IMG/VR virus record: IMGVR_UViG_3300021093_000107
Span: 1-52,409 of that record
DNA length: 52,409 nucleotides
DNA from: a virus
Reading direction: 5' to 3' (one strand)
The position numbers were made by a program, and so were the translations under genes. A model generated the notes under the pieces. That model was not told the DNA's origin, searched no databases, and saw only the letters and a program-made list of their open reading frames with translations. Shown one piece after another: positions 26,907-33,349 of this stretch; within the stretch, counting starts at the first letter, position 1; each line of letters begins with the position of its first letter.

Positions 26907-27123
26907 GATAGCTTTTCACTCCTGTAATTTTTTCTGCTTTTTCTTCACACTTATATAATGGTGTGATCGTTAGGTAATGTTTTTTGGTGGGTAAATCTCT
27001 TATCCACGATAATTCTTTTGGTTTAAACTGCGTGATCGATGACCATACAAGCTTACCATTTATATCAAATTCTTCCGTCACCCATGCGTACGGTTCTTTA
27101 AGGGTTAGTTGCATATTTTTCAT
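26863..27123 (-). CDS. Small hypothetical protein
   Basis: 86 residues; an ATG at 27114 is an alternative start. Contains LKEPYAWVTEEFDINGKLVW then YLTITPLYKCEEKAEKI. The strand-rich first half suggests a small beta fold. Overlaps the SleB-type hydrolase gene by 26 nt. No family recognised. Confidence 0.5.
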   Translation of the reverse strand: MKNMQLTLKEPYAWVTEEFDINGKLVWSSITQFKPKELSWIRDLPTKKHYLTITPLYKCEEKAEKITGVKSYRESTQRLIDAYNGL

Positions 27124-27484
27124 TGCCTCGTTTATAAAATATTAAGTTCGACCATTTGACTACGGGTTGTAGTCCTGCCCATGATCTAGGCTTTTTAATT
27201 GTTGTGTCATGGAAATGTGTTGCCCCATAACTATAATCTACTTCTAATCTATGTAATACTTTGTATGCTATGTCTTTATATTCCTGTCGAATTACCGACG
27301 GAGGTTTAACTATACCATACCAACTAAATTGTGCGGGACGTTTCATTTGGTAGCATACATTTTTATGTTCAAACTCGGCACGTCGCATCAATACATATCC
27401 TACTGCAATCTGTGCTTCTTTTGGTTCATGCGCCGACTCCATGTAAATGGTTGTGGCTAGGCATAACAATGCTTGTTCTAGCAT
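27098..27484 (-). CDS. Cell-wall hydrolase, SleB family
   Basis: 128 residues matching the SleB-like cell wall hydrolase pattern: LATTIYMESAHEPKEAQIAV with catalytic Glu16, GYVLMRRA, VCYQMKRPAQFSWYG, and GATHFHDTTIKKPRSWA. These enzymes act as lytic transglycosylases or amidases on peptidoglycan. No signal peptide is seen, so export needs help. This is a second peptidoglycan enzyme, on the opposite strand and far from the GH24 endolysin. A strong AAGGAGGT ribosome site precedes the ATG. Confidence 0.85.
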   Translation of the reverse strand: MLEQALLCLATTIYMESAHEPKEAQIAVGYVLMRRAEFEHKNVCYQMKRPAQFSWYGIVKPPSVIRQEYKDIAYKVLHRLEVDYSYGATHFHDTTIKKPRSWAGLQPVVKWSNLIFYKRGNEKYATNP

Positions 27485-27510
27485 ATGACCTCCTTGTTTA
27501 AGGGATTAAA

Positions 27511-27759
27511 TTATTTTTGTTTGGATTTCCTGAGCGTACGCTCTTGTTTATATTTGATCCAATACCAATCGGCTTTATTGATGTCCTCATCGCCATTCTT
27601 GAGGTGTTCTCGCCAAAGATATTTGATGTGATTGCCTAACGTGAAAGCTTCAATTCCCGTTAGATGTTTGGTCATGATTTTAATTACGTCTATGCACTCG
27701 ATGGGTTCTTGAGTGTAATGTGGTGGTTTGTTCACCATATCGATTTGCTTTTTCGTCAT
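27511..27759 (-). CDS. DUF3310 family protein
   Basis: 82 residues with the DUF3310 signature: NKPPHYTQEPIECIDVIKIM, FTLGNHIKYLWREHLKNGDE and INKADWYWIKY. These small proteins are widespread in phages and are sometimes labelled nucleotide-kinase-like, though their biochemistry is not settled. The start overlaps the VRR-NUC stop by 4 nt. Confidence 0.88.
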   Translation of the reverse strand: MTKKQIDMVNKPPHYTQEPIECIDVIKIMTKHLTGIEAFTLGNHIKYLWREHLKNGDEDINKADWYWIKYKQERTLRKSKQK

Positions 27760-28043
27760 TGAATCTCCTTTACTAGAGCCAATAGTGACTCCATATTACC
27801 TTCATTTATCACGATTGCCAAGCCCTGATTGCGTTGTATCTCGCGTATGTTGTGTTTTTGCAACAACGTAGGTTCGTTCTTTCCGGCCTTACATTCAATA
27901 CCAATGAACCTCCCTTTGTAACAAGCGATGATGTCCGGCACACCACTCCTACCAAATCCCGCAGTTAATGGTGAAAAGTGATATGCACCAAGATCATCTA
28001 ATATCTTTTTAACTTGCTTCTTTACTTTGGCTTCGGGTGTCAT
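27756..28043 (-). CDS. VRR-NUC domain nuclease
   Basis: 95 residues, the minimal stand-alone VRR-NUC size. Active-site pattern: GFGRSGVPDIIACYKGRFIG with D37, then IECKAGKN with E50 and K52, and a conserved QKHNIREIQ helix. Members are structure-specific (Holliday-junction or flap) endonucleases. It probably serves replication-intermediate resolution. ATGA overlaps on both sides. Confidence 0.92.
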   Translation of the reverse strand: MTPEAKVKKQVKKILDDLGAYHFSPLTAGFGRSGVPDIIACYKGRFIGIECKAGKNEPTLLQKHNIREIQRNQGLAIVINEGNMESLLALVKEIQ

Positions 28044-28315
28044 ATGGTGGGTATCACCTTGAGTTTAGATTGGCTTGATGTCCATAAACTACCCGCATCG
28101 TTGCCCTCATTATCACGCATCGGAATAATCCAATGACCATCAGTAAACTCAATAACTAATGCTGACTTGTCCCAACCAATATCATCACGCTCTTGATCAT
28201 TTAAATATCGCACACGACGGATTGTTTTACCTACCAAGAAATTACTTGCAAGATTACCCCAATGCTCGCGTAAGTCTGCGTTATTTTGTTGATATAGTTC
28301 TTTCTGCTCCATCAT
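28040..28315 (-). CDS. Small conserved phage protein, unknown function
   Basis: 91 residues. Region VGKTIRRVRYLNDQERDDIG followed by ALVIEFTDGHWIIPMRDNEG and DAGSLWT is a beta-rich pattern I have seen in unannotated phage proteins. No catalytic motif. Overlaps the upstream gene by 35 nt; its own ATG has AAAGGAG upstream. Confidence 0.65.
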   Translation of the reverse strand: MMEQKELYQQNNADLREHWGNLASNFLVGKTIRRVRYLNDQERDDIGWDKSALVIEFTDGHWIIPMRDNEGNDAGSLWTSSQSKLKVIPTI

Positions 28316-28499
28316 TGTTCTCCTTTGTAGAATGATTGTTCTCTTTTTTAAAACGTTTTGATCCGTTGTTTACCGTCCGTGCGTAAGCCACGGCGTCCTG
28401 TAATGCACTATCCTCAAACATCTCTTGTAGTTTGATTGTTTCTTCCCACTGAATGCTTGATACCTCGTCATCTACATACTGCTCGTAGTCTCTCTCCAC
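28281..28499 (-). CDS. Small acidic hypothetical protein (GTG start)
   Basis: 72 residues from GTG 28499, with AGGAG 8 nt upstream. An acidic N-terminal half (DYEQYVDDEVSSIQWEETIK) is followed by an Asn/Lys-rich tail (SKRFKKENNHSTKENNDG), which overlaps the next gene by 35 nt and may have arisen by extension into it. No family recognised. Confidence 0.5.
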   Translation of the reverse strand: MERDYEQYVDDEVSSIQWEETIKLQEMFEDSALQDAVAYARTVNNGSKRFKKENNHSTKENNDGAERTISTK

Positions 28500-28502
28500 A
28501 AT

Positions 28503-28583
28503 CTAGTCTCCTTTTCTTAACCATGTTTTAAATAAAATATATACAATCCACACTACACCTATAAACCTAATTATATCTACCAT
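28503..28583 (-). CDS. 26-residue single-membrane-segment peptide
   Basis: Its ATG shares one base with the upstream TGA stop (TGATG), and its own 3' end carries the AAAGGAG site for the next gene. It encodes one hydrophobic helix (IIRFIGVVWIVYILF) with basic ends (KTWLRKGD). Position and coupling support translation. Function unknown. Confidence 0.5.
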   Translation of the reverse strand: MVDIIRFIGVVWIVYILFKTWLRKGD

Positions 28584-28864
28584 CAGTCTTCACACACACC
28601 GCCGATACACGCACGGCTAATAATCTCTTGTTCTAAATCGTTGTATGCGTCAGCTTGAACCAAGTGATCTGCGTATTTTTTTTGTCGATCAAATAGACTA
28701 TGTTCAATTTCTAACACTGATGACTTAATTACAAACCCTAAATCGCGAGGTCTATCTGTTAAGACTGCGTTCACAAAGTCCGATGGCTCACGACCATCTT
28801 TAACCGCGTCATCATATTCTTTATCTTCTATGGCTACTTCCATTACTACGCTAAACTTTTTCAT
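28583..28864 (-). CDS. Small hypothetical protein
   Basis: 93 residues: KKFSVVMEVAIEDKEYDDAV, then DLGFVIKSSVLEIEHSLFDR and a helical end with three Cys (ACIGGVC). The first half reads as a small alpha/beta fold. A GGGGG ribosome site precedes the ATG. No family recognised. Confidence 0.55.
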   Translation of the reverse strand: MKKFSVVMEVAIEDKEYDDAVKDGREPSDFVNAVLTDRPRDLGFVIKSSVLEIEHSLFDRQKKYADHLVQADAYNDLEQEIISRACIGGVCED

Positions 28865-28872
28865 ATGTCCCC

Positions 28873-29100
28873 CTAGTGTATTTTGTCTTTGTTCATCACT
28901 CTGTCTATGATCTGATCTAATTGTTGCTTTTGTTTAATGAGTCTTAACGCGGTCAGCTGACACTCTTTCACTTTATCTAACTTCATGTTCCTAGCAATCT
29001 CTAACACTAACTTGTGTGCCTCTTCTGCTTCTTCATCACTTGGTGACACAACCGCTCTGACCATAGCTTCTACTAACACATCTTCTTTGGTTGTAATCAT
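28873..29100 (-). CDS. Small helical protein, unknown function
   Basis: 75 residues from ATG 29100, which overlaps the upstream TGA (ATGA); a longer TTG-initiated reading to 29142 would overlap that gene deeply and is less likely. The chain is almost wholly helical (EDVLVEAMVRAVVSPSDEEA, then LIKQKQQLDQIIDRVMNKD). Possibly a small coiled-coil dimer. Confidence 0.5.
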   Translation of the reverse strand: MITTKEDVLVEAMVRAVVSPSDEEAEEAHKLVLEIARNMKLDKVKECQLTALRLIKQKQQLDQIIDRVMNKDKIH

Positions 29101-29252
29101 CTCAACACCATGACGAGTAGTAAGAAAGTCGATATGCCCCAACTTATAACTTCACTTACAATTAATCTTCTATATCGATCTCTTGGTATCGTAATGTATT
29201 CGCTCATGTATATTTCTCTTTCGTAGTTCTTATATATTGGTTTTATTTTCAT
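29097..29252 (-). CDS. Small membrane protein (51 aa)
   Basis: Start at 29252 chosen for its AGGAG 7 nt upstream; an in-frame ATG at 29207 is also possible. Basic N-terminal part (IPRDRYRRLIVSEVIS) and a C-terminal hydrophobic helix (WGISTFLLLVMVLR). Function unknown. Confidence 0.45.
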   Translation of the reverse strand: MKIKPIYKNYEREIYMSEYITIPRDRYRRLIVSEVISWGISTFLLLVMVLR

Positions 29253-29265
29253 CTTGTTTCTCCTG

Positions 29266-29493
29266 TTATTTTTGTTCTTCAAAGTTTTTTAGTGATTGCA
29301 CATACTGATTGGTGGCATAGTTAATGCCCTTTACAATACCTAGTCGCATAGCGTCATAGAACATCTTTGCATCTTTCTCTGACCTCGTTCTCTTATGCTC
29401 ATCGACATAATGATAATACTCTGCTACTGCTACTTCTATAATGTCTTCTTCAAACTTGCGTTTCTTTTCTTCGTTCTTCTGATGTTGTGTCAT
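29266..29493 (-). CDS. Small hypothetical protein
   Basis: 75 residues, highly charged and helical: KNEEKKRKFEEDIIEVAVAE, YYHYVDEHKRTRSEKDAKMF and GIVKGINYATNQYVQ. Starts 2 nt after the upstream stop. No family recognised. Confidence 0.5.
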   Translation of the reverse strand: MTQHQKNEEKKRKFEEDIIEVAVAEYYHYVDEHKRTRSEKDAKMFYDAMRLGIVKGINYATNQYVQSLKNFEEQK

Positions 29494-29495
29494 GA

Positions 29496-29651
29496 TTACT
29501 CCCTATACTTACTATTCACTTCGTCATACATCTCTTTAATATCTTCGTCATCAAAGTCTTCTTGGTTTATTAACGATGCTCTTGCTTTCAAATACTCACC
29601 AACAAACTCTCTCATCTCGTTAATACTCGGCACTCTCATGTCTATACTCAT
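29496..29651 (-). CDS. Very small acidic protein (51 aa)
   Basis: ATG 29651 directly follows the upstream TAA, with GGAG 9 nt before it. Sequence includes IDMRVPSINEMREFVGEYLK and NQEDFDDEDIKEMYDEVNS. Acidic and helical, as are several products of this array. No family recognised. Confidence 0.5.
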   Translation of the reverse strand: MSIDMRVPSINEMREFVGEYLKARASLINQEDFDDEDIKEMYDEVNSKYRE

Positions 29652-29816
29652 TTATATATTCTCCTCGTGTATTTTCATTGCTAATTTAACTTCTTTCCAT
29701 GCCTCTTTATATCCTAACAACAATCCATCTTCTGTCTTTACTCTGCCCATTGCTATGATGACATCTTCTATTGAGTCGTTATCACCTGTGGTTTGTTGTT
29801 TTATTTTAGTAGTCAT
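29652..29816 (-). CDS. Very small hypothetical protein (54 aa)
   Basis: Read from ATG 29816, which overlaps the upstream gene by 11 nt; the longer reading to 29870 would overlap it by 65 nt. Sequence includes GDNDSIEDVIIAMGRVKTED and GYKEAWKEVKLAMKIHEE. No family recognised. Confidence 0.45.
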   Translation of the reverse strand: MTTKIKQQTTGDNDSIEDVIIAMGRVKTEDGLLLGYKEAWKEVKLAMKIHEENI

Positions 29817-30069
29817 AGCTCTTGTGTTCCTCTTCTCTTTCTTTTCGTAATAAATATTGATCGGTCTCACTCATAGGTGGGTCATATACTATACCCAAAC
29901 CCCTTACCATTTGTCTATCTATTTCATCTAGTTCTTTTTCTCGGTCGTTTAATTCTTTTCCTGTTGCAAAATGTATCTCGCCACAACACCCTCTTACTTG
30001 TTGCCATTCTGCTACTTCGTTATAGCAATACACACAATAGGTCACATCATCTTCAAAGTCATCACTCAT
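29806..30069 (-). CDS. Small Cys-motif (zinc-binding-like) protein
   Basis: 87 residues from ATG 30069, coupled to the methyltransferase stop (ATGA). TYCVYCYNEVAEWQQVRGCC gives CxxC followed by CC, a probable zinc site, and the rest is charged helix (NDREKELDEIDRQMVRGLGI). Might be a transcription or nuclease inhibitor; unproven. Confidence 0.5.
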   Translation of the reverse strand: MSDDFEDDVTYCVYCYNEVAEWQQVRGCCGEIHFATGKELNDREKELDEIDRQMVRGLGIVYDPPMSETDQYLLRKEREEEHKSYDY

Positions 30070-31265
30070 TTCACCACCCCCATAAAGTTTATGTCTTGTA
30101 TTCTTTTCCCTATCCACTTCATTACAGGGACTGCCATCGAGTTACCTAATGCTTTGTATCGGTGACTATCAGGTGTTTTTTCTTTAATATCTGTGAAGCC
30201 ATCGGGGAATCCTTGCAGTCGTTCGCACTCAGTCGGTGTTAACCTACGAACCCGAAGAGCTTCGTTAACTGCGTGACGATCAATCGTATTAAGTGTGAAG
30301 CTTGTCTCTTCGTTAACTCCGTTACCTTGCGGGCCATTATGGTCAGCCCGTCCAATCATACTACCTTGGATTGAATAACTTTTTACTGCAATCGGCACGT
30401 TGCCACCACCTGTCCCCCATCTACTCGTGACAGTTTGACACACTTCGCCCATCTCTTTGACTCGGCTATCAGCGGGATGTGTTTGATACACAGTGATTAA
30501 ATCTGTTGCATCTTTATAGTCTCGTGCTTTTATTGTGCTTGCGGTTCCGTCTGTGCTGTATTCACCGAATGCAACAAGGCGATTGGTGCTGACTAATGTC
30601 TCACTGCCACCACCTAAATCTCCTCCCGTTGCTCTAAGGGTTCCTGTTCCTTCACGGTAGCCTCCAAAGCTTGAAGCAGTAAAGGCGGAAGAATTTTCCC
30701 TCGTTTCTCTGCTCGGCGGATTATCCCAGCACATGCTGTTGGACTCAAATAATACTTCTGCGGTAGGTCTCCAGTCTCCAAGATGTCCGACAACAAACAC
30801 ACGTCTGCGCCGTTGTGCCACTCCGAAGTACTGAGCGTCAAGCACTCTGTAGCTGAACCCATACCCGAGTTCTGCCACCGCCCCAAGGAAGGAACCAAAG
30901 TCCCGTCCACCGTTGGAACTGAGGACACCTGGGACGTTTTCCCATATAAACCATTGGGGTCTAAACTTTTCAAGTATTCCGCAATAGATGAGGGCAAGGT
31001 TACCGCGTGGGTCTTCGAGACCCTTTCTGAGACCCGCAACTGAGAATGATTGACATGGTGTTCCTCCAACAATAAGTTCAACTGATTCAAGATTCCACTC
31101 CTTATATTTAGTCATGTCACCATAGTTAGTAACATCTGGATAGTGGTGACTCAATACCGCAGACGGAAATTTTTCTATTTCGGAGAAGCCTATTGGTTGC
31201 CAACCTAAATCATGCCATGCAACCGTGGCTGCTTCAATGCCACTACATACTGATAGATACCTCAT
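30066..31265 (-). CDS. C5 cytosine DNA methyltransferase
   Basis: 399 residues with all key motifs: I (SVCSGIEAATVAWHDLGW), IV GGTPCQSFSVAG with catalytic C71, VI WENVPG (E109), VIII QRRRRVFVVG (151-160), and C-terminal RRLTPTECERLQGFPDGFT and ALGNSMAVPV. A long variable target-recognition region lies between about 160 and 340. It would methylate cytosine in phage DNA, most likely to evade host restriction. No cognate endonuclease is nearby, so this is an orphan MTase. An alternate reading frame of 158 codons runs through residues 59-217. Confidence 0.95.
   Translation of the reverse strand: MRYLSVCSGIEAATVAWHDLGWQPIGFSEIEKFPSAVLSHHYPDVTNYGDMTKYKEWNLESVELIVGGTPCQSFSVAGLRKGLEDPRGNLALIYCGILEKFRPQWFIWENVPGVLSSNGGRDFGSFLGAVAELGYGFSYRVLDAQYFGVAQRRRRVFVVGHLGDWRPTAEVLFESNSMCWDNPPSRETRENSSAFTASSFGGYREGTGTLRATGGDLGGGSETLVSTNRLVAFGEYSTDGTASTIKARDYKDATDLITVYQTHPADSRVKEMGEVCQTVTSRWGTGGGNVPIAVKSYSIQGSMIGRADHNGPQGNGVNEETSFTLNTIDRHAVNEALRVRRLTPTECERLQGFPDGFTDIKEKTPDSHRYKALGNSMAVPVMKWIGKRIQDINFMGVVK
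30614..31090 (-). CDS. Alternate-frame ORF nested in the methyltransferase gene (putative overlapping gene)
   Basis: A 158-codon uninterrupted frame, offset by +1 from the MTase frame, spanning its catalytic and early target-recognition parts. The translation looks protein-like, with NSGMGSATECLTLSTSEWHN and QKYYLSPTACAGIIRRAEKR followed by GKILPPLLLQALEA. From memory, many annotated phage 'hypothetical proteins' end with this YYLSxxACxGIxRRAEKRGK-LPP pattern. Whether the frame is translated or only mirrors MTase conservation cannot be settled here. There is no strong RBS before its ATG (31090). Confidence 0.3.
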   Translation of the reverse strand: MNQLNLLLEEHHVNHSQLRVSERVSKTHAVTLPSSIAEYLKSLDPNGLYGKTSQVSSVPTVDGTLVPSLGRWQNSGMGSATECLTLSTSEWHNGADVCLLSDILETGDLPQKYYLSPTACAGIIRRAEKRGKILPPLLLQALEATVKEQEPLEQREEI

Positions 31266-31456
31266 TTTCTACTCTTCCTCATTAAAAATTCTTCCAATAC
31301 TTCCCAACCTTGTTCAGTGATTCGATCTTGTATCTTATTCTCATAGTCACTCAACCACTCTTCACATTTGGATATAGACCAATTAGGTTTAATTGTTTTT
31401 ACATCTTCTGCCCTCCATTTCACCTCTGCATATCCCTCACCATAAAATTTACTCAT
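31262..31456 (-). CDS. Small hypothetical protein preceding the methyltransferase
   Basis: 64 residues: GYAEVKWRAEDVKTIKPNWS, then KCEEWLSDYENKIQDRITEQ and GWEVLEEFL. Helical with several Trp. The final WEVLEEFL pattern occurs in short phage proteins of unknown role. ATGA overlaps on both sides tie it to the MTase and the upstream gene. Confidence 0.55.
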   Translation of the reverse strand: MSKFYGEGYAEVKWRAEDVKTIKPNWSISKCEEWLSDYENKIQDRITEQGWEVLEEFLMRKSRK

Positions 31457-31644
31457 CGCTCGTTCTCCTTGTAAGATTCAATTTCAACATCGTCAGATTG
31501 GTTCTTTAAAAACTCAAGGCAACACAATTTGGTTAGTGTGTATGCCTCTTTTTGATCCATTTTCCCCTCATCAAATTGATAATAAATGTCACTTATAGAG
31601 GCGTGTAAGTCCTCCAAAGTGTAGGTTTCTTGATTTTTAGCCAT
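31453..31644 (-). CDS. Small hypothetical protein with duplicated C-terminal tag
   Basis: 63 residues from ATG 31644, chosen for the GGAGG site 9 nt upstream; the longer reading to 31800 is mostly a shadow of the upstream gene. Helical, with TLEDLHASISDIYYQFDEGK. Its end, DVEIESYKENER, matches the end of the protein at 32776 (DVEIESYEEGGR), including 23 identical nucleotides. Confidence 0.55.
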   Translation of the reverse strand: MAKNQETYTLEDLHASISDIYYQFDEGKMDQKEAYTLTKLCCLEFLKNQSDDVEIESYKENER

Positions 31645-31894
31645 GACTAATTTCCTCCACAACATGTTCAGCACTACATGATTTATTAGGACATTTATCA
31701 ACATAAGCTTTAAAGGCATTAGCATCTTCTTGTGATTTAAACTTAAAAAATACACCCTTGTCACTTGCACTAACATATTCACCATCATGTTGTTTAACAC
31801 TAGCTAGAATATGCTCTATGTCTTTTTCATGTGGCTTTTCATCATACTTAGAACCATCATTGATATGTATTAAAAAGAATTTTTTCATGGTCAT
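31637..31894 (-). CDS. Small hypothetical protein
   Basis: 85 residues beginning MTMKKFFLIHINDGSKYDEK, then KGVFFKFKSQEDANAFKAYV and DKCPNKSCSAEHVVEEI. Strand-helix-strand layout resembles a small alpha/beta (ferredoxin-like) fold. Two Cys near the end. Overlaps both neighbours by 4-8 nt. Confidence 0.5.
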   Translation of the reverse strand: MTMKKFFLIHINDGSKYDEKPHEKDIEHILASVKQHDGEYVSASDKGVFFKFKSQEDANAFKAYVDKCPNKSCSAEHVVEEISHG

Positions 31895-32172
31895 TTAATC
31901 CTTTGTATTCTAAAGTTACCACACACAAGGACTTGATCCCTCCAATTTTCATTGGAATCTATGGTCATCCATTCTTTGAGACTTATAGCTAACTCTTGCC
32001 CATGAAAACAATCATAAATAGGCAAGTCCCCATCGAATAGGTTAGTGTCCTCATATTTTCTTTCAAGTGTGCCTAGAGTGTGAATTTCAACAATTTGGTT
32101 ATCATTCCATGTGCAAAGAAAGCATGGAGTGAGCTCTTTGGTTAATTCGATGTGATTGTCAAATCTATTCAT
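31891..32172 (-). CDS. Small hypothetical protein
   Basis: 93 residues from ATG 32172, with AGGAGG 9 nt upstream. Pattern LTPCFLCTWNDNQIVEIHTL with CxxC, then LISLKEWM-type helix and QVLVCGNFRIQRI strands. No known family. Start overlaps the upstream gene by 8 nt. Confidence 0.5.
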   Translation of the reverse strand: MNRFDNHIELTKELTPCFLCTWNDNQIVEIHTLGTLERKYEDTNLFDGDLPIYDCFHGQELAISLKEWMTIDSNENWRDQVLVCGNFRIQRIK

Positions 32173-32326
32173 GATTACTTTCCTCCTCGTCATTTAATTT
32201 TTTCCCTACATCTTCCATTATCATCTCAAGCGTGTCGTCCTCTAATATACTTCCGGTATATCTTTTTATTTTTTTGCCGTTTTTAAATACATTTATAATA
32301 ATTCCTACTATATTTTCATTACTCAT
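32165..32326 (-). CDS. Very small hypothetical protein (53 aa)
   Basis: ATG 32326 overlaps the upstream TGA (ATGA) and follows a GAGGAGG site. Sequence includes NENIVGIIINVFKNGKKIKR and an acidic end (NDEEESNHE) that encodes the ribosome site of the next gene. No family recognised. Confidence 0.5.
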   Translation of the reverse strand: MSNENIVGIIINVFKNGKKIKRYTGSILEDDTLEMIMEDVGKKLNDEEESNHE

Positions 32327-32490
32327 TTTGTTTCCTCCTCAAAAGCAAATGCGTATTGCTCTTTTAATTCTTCGTCTGACATATCTTCATATGCCACCAT
32401 GCCATACCTAAATAGATTAGCAAGGTCACGCATATCAAAATTGTCTGTATCATGCTCTACTAATTTATCAATCATTTCTTCTCTAGTCAT
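32323..32490 (-). CDS. Small phage protein, intact paralogue of the broken gene at 32994
   Basis: 55 residues: MTREEMIDKLVEHDTDNFDM, RDLANLFRYGMVAYEDMSDE, ELKEQYAFAFEEE. This helical pattern (start, LxDY/NLFRYG, M/LSDEELKE) recurs in many phages as an unannotated small protein. The gene at 32994-33176 has the same layout but carries an in-frame TAG. Starts 1 nt after the upstream stop. Confidence 0.6.
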   Translation of the reverse strand: MTREEMIDKLVEHDTDNFDMRDLANLFRYGMVAYEDMSDEELKEQYAFAFEEETK

Positions 32491-32491
32491 C

Positions 32492-32779
32492 TTAAAATCC
32501 TTTCTGTGCTAATTGTTCGCGTTCATGATAAATACATACATAGTGTTCTTCTTCCATTTCGGTATCGCATTGACCACATTCTTTTACTGCATGAAACTCA
32601 TTCCTCGCCCTCCAAAACGCATTCTTCCTAGCGTCTAAGTTTTCTATGTATCCATCTAACTGCTCTCTAAAACATTTATCACAAAGAATATCAAAGTCTG
32701 CCTCGTTAACCTCGTGCATTGAGCCATAGTCTTCGACCTTGCCACACGCATAACAAACATCTTTCATTTCGTTACTCAT
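32492..32779 (-). CDS. Zinc-finger protein, two CxxC pairs plus a third
   Basis: 95 residues with CYACGKVEDYG, ILCDKCFREQLDGY and KECGQCDTEMEEEHYVC. The first two pairs probably form one C4 zinc ribbon; the last pair with the terminal Cys/His could form a second site. A central Arg-containing helix (NLDARKNAFWRARNEFH) could contact nucleic acid or RNA polymerase. ATGA overlap with the preceding gene. Confidence 0.6.
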   Translation of the reverse strand: MSNEMKDVCYACGKVEDYGSMHEVNEADFDILCDKCFREQLDGYIENLDARKNAFWRARNEFHAVKECGQCDTEMEEEHYVCIYHEREQLAQKGF

Positions 32780-32997
32780 CTTCCCCCCTCCTCGTAAGAT
32801 TCAATTTCAACATCGTTATATCCGTCCTCAAGATACTCGTTCTTGATAGCGACTGCGTGTGGATAAGTTAGGTGTGAATGTTTTTCAATGCCTCCTACCC
32901 ATACCGAGTAATTACCTAGTGGCAATATCTTTTGGTCGTCTTTATGTTCGTTGTATATCTCTCGTGTCACGCGTTCTATCTCTCTAAATAAGTTCAT
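32776..32997 (-). CDS. Small hypothetical protein with the same C-terminal tag as 31453
   Basis: 73 residues: FREIERVTREIYNEHKDDQK, YSVWVGGIEKHSHLTYPHAV, and end DVEIESYEEGGR. The tag region doubles as the ribosome site for the next gene (GAGGAGGGG). Its start overlaps the TGA of the interrupted gene (ATGA). Confidence 0.55.
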   Translation of the reverse strand: MNLFREIERVTREIYNEHKDDQKILPLGNYSVWVGGIEKHSHLTYPHAVAIKNEYLEDGYNDVEIESYEEGGR

Positions 32998-33176
32998 GCT
33001 ATTACCTCCATATCTCTCTCATTAAACTCGTTTAATAACTCCTCATCTGACCACTCTTTATATGGCGACCTATTCTTTAACACCTAACTAAAATAAAAAA
33101 AGTCCCCACGTTCTGCGTCTTTAATCATGGCGTCAATGTCGTCCCATACTAATCTCTCTATTAGTTTTTCTCTCAT
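32994..33176 (-). pseudogene. Small gene interrupted by an in-frame TAG (amber) at 33086-33084
   Basis: From ATG 33176 (after AGGGAGG) the frame reads 30 codons (MREKLIERLVWDDIDAMIKD, then AERGDFFYFS), meets TAG, and continues in the same frame with VLKNRSPYKEWSDEELLNEF up to a TGA that overlaps the next ATG. The two halves together align with the intact paralogue at 32323-32490. TAG serves as a normal stop elsewhere in the window (for example 813-815 and 25700-25702), so this is either decay, amber readthrough or a GTG-restarted second half; no RBS is visible before that GTG. Confidence 0.65.
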
Positions 33177-33209
33177 GCTCACCCTCCCTCTTTGTTTACT
33201 GTGTTATCC

Positions 33210-33238
33210 AATATACCCCCGCGTTTTTACTATGTCAA
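33210..33238 (-). promoter_or_regulatory. Sigma70-type promoter for the small-gene operon
   Basis: Minus strand: TTGACA (33238-33233), 17-nt spacer, TATATT (33215-33210), preceded by TAGTAAAATAATAG. The predicted start is about 27 nt before the first ATG of the operon (33176). It belongs to the same family as the promoters at 20807 and 35442. No gene occupies 33177-33349. Confidence 0.8.
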
Positions 33239-33349
33239 CTATTATTTTACTAATTGTTTTATTTATTTTACTTGGTTCTTTGTTTTGTTTTATAGGGGTA
33301 TGATCACGCGCAAGGTTTTTTATCATGTCCTCGCCCTCCCTTATTGATC

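Noticed and set aside
29395-29850. Plus-strand 151-codon hydrophobic frame as a membrane protein
   Set aside because: It is antisense to four well-packed minus-strand genes with ribosome sites and ATGA/TAATG coupling; hydrophobicity comes from complementing charged-residue codons.
30783-31043. Plus-strand 86-codon frame inside the methyltransferase gene
   Set aside because: No ribosome site, antisense to conserved MTase motifs, and no recognisable protein pattern, unlike the same-strand alternate frame.
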